The notes under the pieces: model-generated
The model's database searches: none
Told to the model about the DNA's origin: nothing
What the model saw: the letters and a program-made list of their open reading frames with translations, nothing else
Shown here: piece after piece, positions 59,548 to 64,000 of the stretch
How the letters are laid out: each line of letters opens with the position of its first letter
How positions within the stretch are numbered: position 1 is the stretch's first letter
From: Gryllotalpicola protaetiae
GTDB taxonomy: Bacteria; Actinomycetota; Actinomycetes; Actinomycetales; Microbacteriaceae
Length of the DNA stretch: 64,000 nucleotides
Direction of reading: 5' to 3'
Assembly (NCBI RefSeq): GCF_003627055.1
Contig: NZ_CP032624.1
Location: 3,410,001 to 3,474,000, forward strand
Made by a program: the position numbers and the translations under genes

Positions 59548-59582
59548 GAAGAAGGCCCCCGCCATCGGCGGGGGCCTTCTTC
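59548..59582 (+). terminator. intrinsic terminator of glnA
   Basis: Perfect 16-bp arms, GAAGAAGGCCCCCGCC and GGCGGGGGCCTTCTTC, enclose a 3-nt loop 18 nt after the stop. The right arm ends in CCTTCTTC, which supplies a weak pyrimidine tail. Confidence 0.88.
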
Positions 59583-59608
59583 ATAGACGGCCCTTTTCTC
59601 GATAAATA

Positions 59609-59651
59609 TGGACTAAGCGTTCATTTTGTGATTATATGGACGTATCGTTCA
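59609..59651. promoter_or_regulatory. two copies of a TetR-type operator
   Basis: TGGAC-N4-CGTTCA occurs at 59609-59623 and 59637-59651, 28 bp apart. Each is an imperfect inverted repeat (TGGAC against GTTCA). The stretch is AT-rich against its surroundings and contains TTGTGATTATAT, a probable promoter core. The TetR regulator encoded at 61792 is the expected binder, controlling the two SDR genes. Confidence 0.55.
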
Positions 59652-59684
59652 ATTACGGATGATGGTCAGGAAAGGACATTCACC

Positions 59685-60428
59685 ATGAACAGCACCCCCA
59701 CCGCCGACCGTGTCGCTCTCGTCACCGGCGGCTCCGGTGGCATCGGCAAGGCCGTTGTGGAGAAGCTCGTCTCCGACGGCTTCGCCGTGGCCGTGCACTA
59801 CGCAGGCAACCAGGCCAAGGCCGACGCGATCGTCGCCGACATCACCTCGGCCGGCGGCAAGGCCATCTCGGTCGGTGGCGACGTCGCGGACGAGAACGCC
59901 ATGGCACAGGCGTTCGACGCGGTCGAGGCGGCCTTCGGCGGCATCGACGTCGTCGTGAACACGGCGGGCATCATGATCCTGTCCCCGATCGCAACGCTGA
60001 AGCTCGAGGACCTGGACCGGATGCACCGCACCAACATCCGCGGCACCTTCGTCGTCTCGCAGCTCGCGGCCAACCGGCTGCGCGCAGGCGGTGCGATCGT
60101 CAACTTCTCCACCACGGTGACCCGCACCTCCTTCCCCACGTACGGCGCCTATGTCGCGAGCAAGGCTGCAGTGGAGGGCATCACGCTGATCCTCGCTCGC
60201 GAGCTGCGCGGCAAGGACATCACGGTCAACGCTGTGGCCCCCGGGCCCACCGCGACCGCGCTGTTCCTGGACGGCAAGGACGAGGCGACGATCGCGAACC
60301 TCTCCAAGGCCGCCCCGCTCGAGCGCCTCGGCCGGCCCGAGGACATCGCCGAGACGGTCGCGTTCCTCGCAGGCCCTGCCCGCTGGGTCAACGGCCAGGT
60401 CATCTTCGCCAACGGCGGCCTCGCGTAG
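59685..60428 (+). CDS. short-chain dehydrogenase/reductase
   Basis: This 247-aa NAD(P)H-dependent oxidoreductase has TGGSGGIG for cofactor binding, NTAG, and the catalytic YVASK with an upstream Ser in FSTTVTR. It resembles 3-oxoacyl-ACP reductase-like enzymes but has no fatty-acid context. AGGAAAGG precedes the ATG at 59685. It is the first gene of a four-gene cassette (SDR, SDR, SnoaL-like, TetR) lying between glnA and glnE. The substrate is unknown. Confidence 0.9.
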   Translation: MNSTPTADRVALVTGGSGGIGKAVVEKLVSDGFAVAVHYAGNQAKADAIVADITSAGGKAISVGGDVADENAMAQAFDAVEAAFGGIDVVVNTAGIMILSPIATLKLEDLDRMHRTNIRGTFVVSQLAANRLRAGGAIVNFSTTVTRTSFPTYGAYVASKAAVEGITLILARELRGKDITVNAVAPGPTATALFLDGKDEATIANLSKAAPLERLGRPEDIAETVAFLAGPARWVNGQVIFANGGLA

Positions 60429-60470
60429 GCATCCGCCGCCGCATCGACTGAGATCGAAAGAAGCGCAATC

Positions 60471-61361
60471 ATGAGCAATATCGCCGTCATCACGGGCGCC
60501 TCGAGCGGCTTCGGGGCCCTCACCGCCCGCACCCTGGCGCTGGCGGGCAACACCGTCTACGCCGGCATGCGCGAGACCACCGGCCGCAACGCCCCGCAGG
60601 TCCAGGCCGTCGCGGACTTCTCGAAGGAGAACGGTGTCGACCTGCGGGCCATCGAGATGGACGTCAACGATCAGGCATCCGTGAATGCCGCCATCGCGCA
60701 GGTCGAGGCCGAGCACGGCCGGATCGATGTGCTGATCCACAACGCCGGCCACATGGTCGTCGGCCCGGCCGAGGCCTTCACCCCCGAGCAGCTCGCCGAG
60801 CTGTACAACGTTAACGTGCTGTCGACCCAGCGGGTGAACCGCGCGGCGCTGCCCGGCATGCGCCACCGCGGCGCGGGCCTTGTGATCTGGGTCTCCTCGT
60901 CGTCCGTCAAGGGCGGCACTCCGCCGTACCTGTCGCCGTACTTCGCGGCGAAGGCCGGCATGGACTCGCTCGCCGTGTCCTACGCGGCCGAGCTCGCCCG
61001 CTGGGGCGTGGAGACCTCGATCGTCGTCCCCGGCTCGTTCACGAACGGCACGAACCACTTCGCCCACTCGGGCCGGCCGCAGGACTCCGCGGTCGAGGCC
61101 GAGTACGAGACGAAGTACGCCGGGCTGATGGAGCAGGTGAGCGAGAAGCTCGCCGCGCTGGCCCCGGCCGACGCCGACGCCTCGATGGTCTCCGACGAGA
61201 TCGCCCGTATCGTCGCGCTGCCCGAGGGCGAACGCCCGTACCGCGTGCACATCGACCCCGCGAACGATGGCTCGGAAGAGGTCTCCGAGGTCGCCGACCG
61301 CATCCGCACCGAGTTCCTCACCCGCGTCGACCTCGCCGACCTGCTCACCGTCGCCAAGTAG
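60471..61361 (+). CDS. short-chain dehydrogenase/reductase
   Basis: This 296-aa enzyme of the classical SDR type has TGASSGFG, HNAG and the catalytic YFAAK with Ser in WVSSSSVKGG. Its C-terminal part is longer than in its neighbour and includes PGSFTNGTNHFAHSG. It is 42 nt downstream of the first SDR gene with GAAAGAAGCG before the ATG. The two are not close paralogues and probably act in sequence on one compound. Candidate chemistry is ketone or alcohol oxidoreduction. Confidence 0.9.
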   Translation: MSNIAVITGASSGFGALTARTLALAGNTVYAGMRETTGRNAPQVQAVADFSKENGVDLRAIEMDVNDQASVNAAIAQVEAEHGRIDVLIHNAGHMVVGPAEAFTPEQLAELYNVNVLSTQRVNRAALPGMRHRGAGLVIWVSSSSVKGGTPPYLSPYFAAKAGMDSLAVSYAAELARWGVETSIVVPGSFTNGTNHFAHSGRPQDSAVEAEYETKYAGLMEQVSEKLAALAPADADASMVSDEIARIVALPEGERPYRVHIDPANDGSEEVSEVADRIRTEFLTRVDLADLLTVAK

Positions 61362-61397
61362 GCCGAGAGGGCGCCTTCCGAAGGGAAACTGAACACC

Positions 61398-61724
61398 ATG
61401 AGCATTGAACTTCCCGCAGCGATCGCCGCCTTCATCGACGCGACCAACCGCGGCGACTCGGATGCCTTCGTGGCAGCGTTCACTCCAGACGCGCACCTCG
61501 ACGACTGGGGCCGCGGCTTCGACGGCCACGCGGGCATCCTCGCCTGGGACCGCAGCGACAACATCGGCAAGCGCTCTCACTTCGAGCTTGTGGACGCAGT
61601 CTCTGGCGACTCCCCGGACAGCTATCTCGTCACGCTGACGGTCAGTGGCGACGGCTACAACGGCACCGGCCCGATGCGCTTCGAACTGCGCGACGGGCTT
61701 ATCGCCGCGCTGCTGATCAGCTGA
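61398..61724 (+). CDS. SnoaL/NTF2-like protein
   Basis: This 108-aa protein has the cystatin-like NTF2 fold pattern: an N-terminal helical stretch (AIAAFIDATNRGDSDAFVAAF), then TPDAHLDDWGRGFDGHAGI and beta strands. Family members bind small hydrophobic ligands or catalyse cyclisation and dehydration. Here it may be an accessory isomerase or binding protein for the SDR cassette. It starts 36 nt after the second SDR. Confidence 0.82.
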   Translation: MSIELPAAIAAFIDATNRGDSDAFVAAFTPDAHLDDWGRGFDGHAGILAWDRSDNIGKRSHFELVDAVSGDSPDSYLVTLTVSGDGYNGTGPMRFELRDGLIAALLIS

Positions 61725-61732
61725 GTCGATGC

Positions 61733-61751
61733 CGCGGTCGGATCGACCGCG
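61733..61751. promoter_or_regulatory. 19-bp perfect inverted repeat before tetR
   Basis: CGCGGTCG and CGACCGCG form 8-bp arms around GAT, between the SnoaL-like gene and the TetR regulator. TAGACT at 61757-61762 just downstream is a possible -10 for tetR. This is either an autoregulatory operator or a weak terminator (no U-tract). It does not resemble the operators at 59609-59651. Confidence 0.5.
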
Positions 61752-61791
61752 CAACCTAGACTGTCCCGGAGCCCGACAGGAGCGACCCACC

Positions 61792-62478
61792 GTGTCCGAG
61801 AACCCGCAGACCGGCATCGAACTGCCGGATCCCCCGCTTGCGAACAGAGCGGCCGCGCCGCGCCGCGGCCGCGGCCGACGCCCCGCCGACGAAGTACGTG
61901 CCGACGTGCTGCGTACCGTCGGTGAGCTGTTGCTCGCAGAGGGACTTGCGGACTTCACGATCGAGCGGGTCGCACGCATGTCCGGCGTCAGCAAGACCAC
62001 GATCTACAAGTGGTGGCCCTCCCGCGGCGCACTCGCCCTCGACGGCTACTTCCACGCCGTCGAGCCGGCACTCGCCTTCCCTGACACCGATGACATCCGT
62101 GCCGACCTCACCACGCAGCTCCACGCGTTCGGGCAGCTGGTCAGCGAGACCCCGGCTGGACGACTTCTGGCCGAGTTGATCGGTGCCGCGCAGACGGACG
62201 CCGAGCTCGCCGTCGCCTATCGTGCGCTCTACTCGTCAGAACGCCGACACCTCGCAGTGGTGCGGATGCAACGCGCCCAGACGGCGGGCCAGCTTCGCGT
62301 CGACGTCGACCCCCAGGTCGTCGTCGACCAGCTGTGGGGCGCCGTCTATCACCGCCTGCTCATTCCCGACGAGCCGATCACCCCGGGCTTCGTCGACGCG
62401 TTGCTCGACAACCTGCTCGACGGCATCCTCACCCCTCGGTACCGCCAACCGGCCACGGGCTACGACGCAGTGCCGTAG
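61792..62478 (+). CDS. TetR/AcrR family regulator
   Basis: This 228-aa repressor has a basic N-terminal extension rich in Arg/Pro (about residues 1-35) and then the helix-turn-helix TIERVARMSGVSKTTIYKWW (about 60-80). The C-terminal ligand domain includes a TetR_C_11-like pattern (HLAVVRMQRAQTAGQLR). The GTG at 61792 follows AGGAG by 7 nt. It probably controls the SDR cassette through the repeats at 59609-59651. Its 3' end overlaps the convergent glnE by 19 nt. Confidence 0.9.
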   Translation: MSENPQTGIELPDPPLANRAAAPRRGRGRRPADEVRADVLRTVGELLLAEGLADFTIERVARMSGVSKTTIYKWWPSRGALALDGYFHAVEPALAFPDTDDIRADLTTQLHAFGQLVSETPAGRLLAELIGAAQTDAELAVAYRALYSSERRHLAVVRMQRAQTAGQLRVDVDPQVVVDQLWGAVYHRLLIPDEPITPGFVDALLDNLLDGILTPRYRQPATGYDAVP

Positions 62479-64000
62479 AAGCCGCGCTCGAACACGGCGC
62501 GGGCGCGGCGCGTGACGGCGAGATACTCCTCCTCCAGCCGGCTCGCCGAGCGGCGCGGGTAGCCCATCAGGCGCGCGACGCCGTCGAGCTGCACGCGGTC
62601 GAGCGGCAACACGTCTGACGTCTTGGCCGTCCATAGCGTCATCGCACTGCGCGCGCGGGAGGCGAACACCCACGCGGCCCGCAACCGCTCGGCATCCGCA
62701 TCATCGACGAGCCCCGCGTCCACCGCAGCCTGCAGTGCGCCCAGGGTGGAGGTCGTGCGCAGCGCGGGCAGCCTCGCCGCGTTCTGCAGCTGGATCAGCT
62801 GCACGTACCACTCCACGTCGGAGAGCGAGCCGCGGCCGAGCTTGAGATGGCGCGCGGGGTCGGCGCCCTGGGGCAGCCGCTCCGACTCGACGCGCGCCTT
62901 GATGCGGCGGACCTCGCGCACCTCGGTAGGGCCGATGGATGCCGGGTAGCGCGTGCGGTCGGCGAGCCGTTCGAAGTCGGCGATCAGCGCGGCGTCGCCG
63001 GCCGCGCCCCTGCCGCGCAGCAGCGCCTGCGCCTCCCACGTGAGCGACCAGCGGGCGTAGTAGGCGGCGTATGCCTCGAACGAGCGCGCCACCGGTCCGT
63101 TGCGGCCCTCCGGCCGCAGGTCGAGGTCGAGGTCGAAGGGAAGCCGGGGGTCGTCGCTGAGGCGCTTCAGCTCTGCGGCGATGTGCAGGCCGGCCCTGCT
63201 CGCGGCCGGGGTCGTCTCGGGCGTGCGGAACACGTACATCACGTCGGCGTCCGAGCCGAAGCCGAGCTCGCGGCCGCCGAAGCGTCCCATCGCGATGATC
63301 GCGAACTCGAAGCCGTCTGGCTCGGTCGCGCTCTGCTCGCGGCGAATGGCCGCGAGCAGGCACTGCAGGAAGACATCCGTGATGTCGCTCAGCCCGCGCG
63401 AGACCTCGTCGATCGTCGTGACCCCGAGGATGCCGCCGATCGCGAGGCGGAGCACCCCGCGCCGCCTGGCCCAGATCATCGCGCCGGCGACGGAGTCGGC
63501 GTCTTCATGACGGCCGAGCACCGCGTCCCGCTCATCCTCGAGGGTGGCGCGCGGCCGCGGGCGCAGATCGTCGTCCGAGTCGAGCCACGCCACCGACTCG
63601 GGCAGCGAGCCGAGCAACTCGCCGACGAAGCGCGAGCCGGACAGCAGCCGCGTGAGACGCTGCGCCGCTCCCGAGGAATCGCGCAGCATCCGCAGGAACC
63701 AGTGGTGGTCGCCCAGCTGATCGGACAGCCGGCGGAAGGTGAGCAGGCCGTAGTCGGGGTCGGCGCCGTCGGCGAACCACTGCAGCATCACGGGAAGCAG
63801 GTTGCGCTGGATCGTCGCCGCGCGCGAGACGCCCTCGGTGAGCGCACCGATGTGGGCGAGGGCGCCGCGCGGGTCGCGGAACCCGATCGCGGCGAGCCGC
63901 GCCTGCGCCTGCTCGGGCGAGAGCGCGCGCTCGCCCATGAGCACGTCCTCGGTCGGCAGGGCCGCGACGGCGGAGAGCAGCGGGCGGTAGAACAGTCGCT
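62460..64000 (-). CDS. glnE: glutamine synthetase adenylyltransferase/deadenylylase GlnE, C-terminal part
   Basis: The reading frame stays open to the window edge, so the 5' end is missing; about 512 residues of an expected ~1000 are present. The nucleotidyltransferase motif is GGRELGFGSDADVMYVF and the second metal site is DLDLDLRPEG, the adenylyltransferase half of the enzyme. GlnE adds or removes AMP on the Tyr of GlnA, switching it off when nitrogen is plentiful. The first visible residues are RLFYRPLLSAVAAL, typical of the linker region. An internal ATG at 63944 is not the start. It is convergent with tetR, overlapping by 19 nt. Confidence 0.95.
   Translation of the reverse strand, partial: RLFYRPLLSAVAALPTEDVLMGERALSPEQAQARLAAIGFRDPRGALAHIGALTEGVSRAATIQRNLLPVMLQWFADGADPDYGLLTFRRLSDQLGDHHWFLRMLRDSSGAAQRLTRLLSGSRFVGELLGSLPESVAWLDSDDDLRPRPRATLEDERDAVLGRHEDADSVAGAMIWARRRGVLRLAIGGILGVTTIDEVSRGLSDITDVFLQCLLAAIRREQSATEPDGFEFAIIAMGRFGGRELGFGSDADVMYVFRTPETTPAASRAGLHIAAELKRLSDDPRLPFDLDLDLRPEGRNGPVARSFEAYAAYYARWSLTWEAQALLRGRGAAGDAALIADFERLADRTRYPASIGPTEVREVRRIKARVESERLPQGADPARHLKLGRGSLSDVEWYVQLIQLQNAARLPALRTTSTLGALQAAVDAGLVDDADAERLRAAWVFASRARSAMTLWTAKTSDVLPLDRVQLDGVARLMGYPRRSASRLEEEYLAVTRRARAVFERGFYGTAS

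Overview
The window is a compact, very GC-rich stretch with short intergenic gaps and many 1-8 nt gene overlaps. Gene content and order point to an actinobacterium of the family Microbacteriaceae, close to Microbacterium. Supporting blocks are DUF3000-rnd, dxs, acnA-DUF3159-DUF3710-dut|DUF3093|DUF4193-sepH, sigA-MFS-PAC2|pepA, and sucB-lipB-lipA-DUF4191|RDD|glnA...glnE. Several of these match the order known from Mycobacterium tuberculosis (Rv2213-Rv2221c and Rv2680-Rv2703). I see no rRNA, tRNA, CRISPR array, transposase or prophage.

Regions. (1) 1-11.5 kb is an accessory nitrogen-compound cluster. It holds three amidohydrolase-superfamily enzymes, an XRE-cupin regulator with an iron-sulfur flavoprotein reductase, and a + strand operon of a cytosine-deaminase-like hydrolase, an SsuABC/NMT1-type ABC importer, an FAD-linked oxidase, a creatininase-family hydrolase and a PdxH-like flavoprotein. 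The substrate is unknown. (2) 11.5-17.6 kb has a small membrane protein, a Tat-exported metallophosphoesterase, two tandem ammonium transporters and ZapE. (3) 17.7-34.4 kb is conserved housekeeping: sulfurtransferase/SufE, RNase D, beta-oxidation FadA/FadB, Dxs, aconitase, dUTPase, SepH. (4) 34.4-40.7 kb has a phosphodiesterase and topoisomerase IV parC/parE, which converge on a 23-bp-stem hairpin. (5) 40.8-45.6 kb is a five-gene, translationally coupled operon starting 5 nt after sigA: a CofE-like ligase, a MurT-like ligase, a GatD-like protein and two alanine-racemase homologues. (6) 45.6-57.9 kb has sigA, MFS, PAC2, pepA, lpd, sucB, a pseudokinase, lipB-lipA. (7) 58-64 kb has glnA, a four-gene SDR/SDR/SnoaL/TetR cassette, and the 3' part of glnE.

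The most striking system is region 5. The GatD-like protein lacks the glutaminase Cys and His, and the MurT-like protein has lost its usual partner motifs. The two alanine-racemase homologues are degenerate in complementary ways: one keeps the PLP lysine but lacks the catalytic tyrosine, the other keeps the tyrosine but lacks the lysine. Racemase active sites form between subunits, so an obligate heterodimer would rebuild one complete site. Microbacteriaceae have group B peptidoglycan, with the cross-bridge on the alpha-carboxyl of D-Glu. I therefore propose (inference) that this operon attaches an amino acid rather than ammonia to that carboxyl and supplies the D-amino acid.

A second theme is nitrogen control. 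A textbook four-half-site GlnR box precedes glnA, a phased box precedes the first amtB, and weaker matches occur at the second amtB and in the catabolic cluster. glnE, which adenylylates GlnA, lies at the end of the window.
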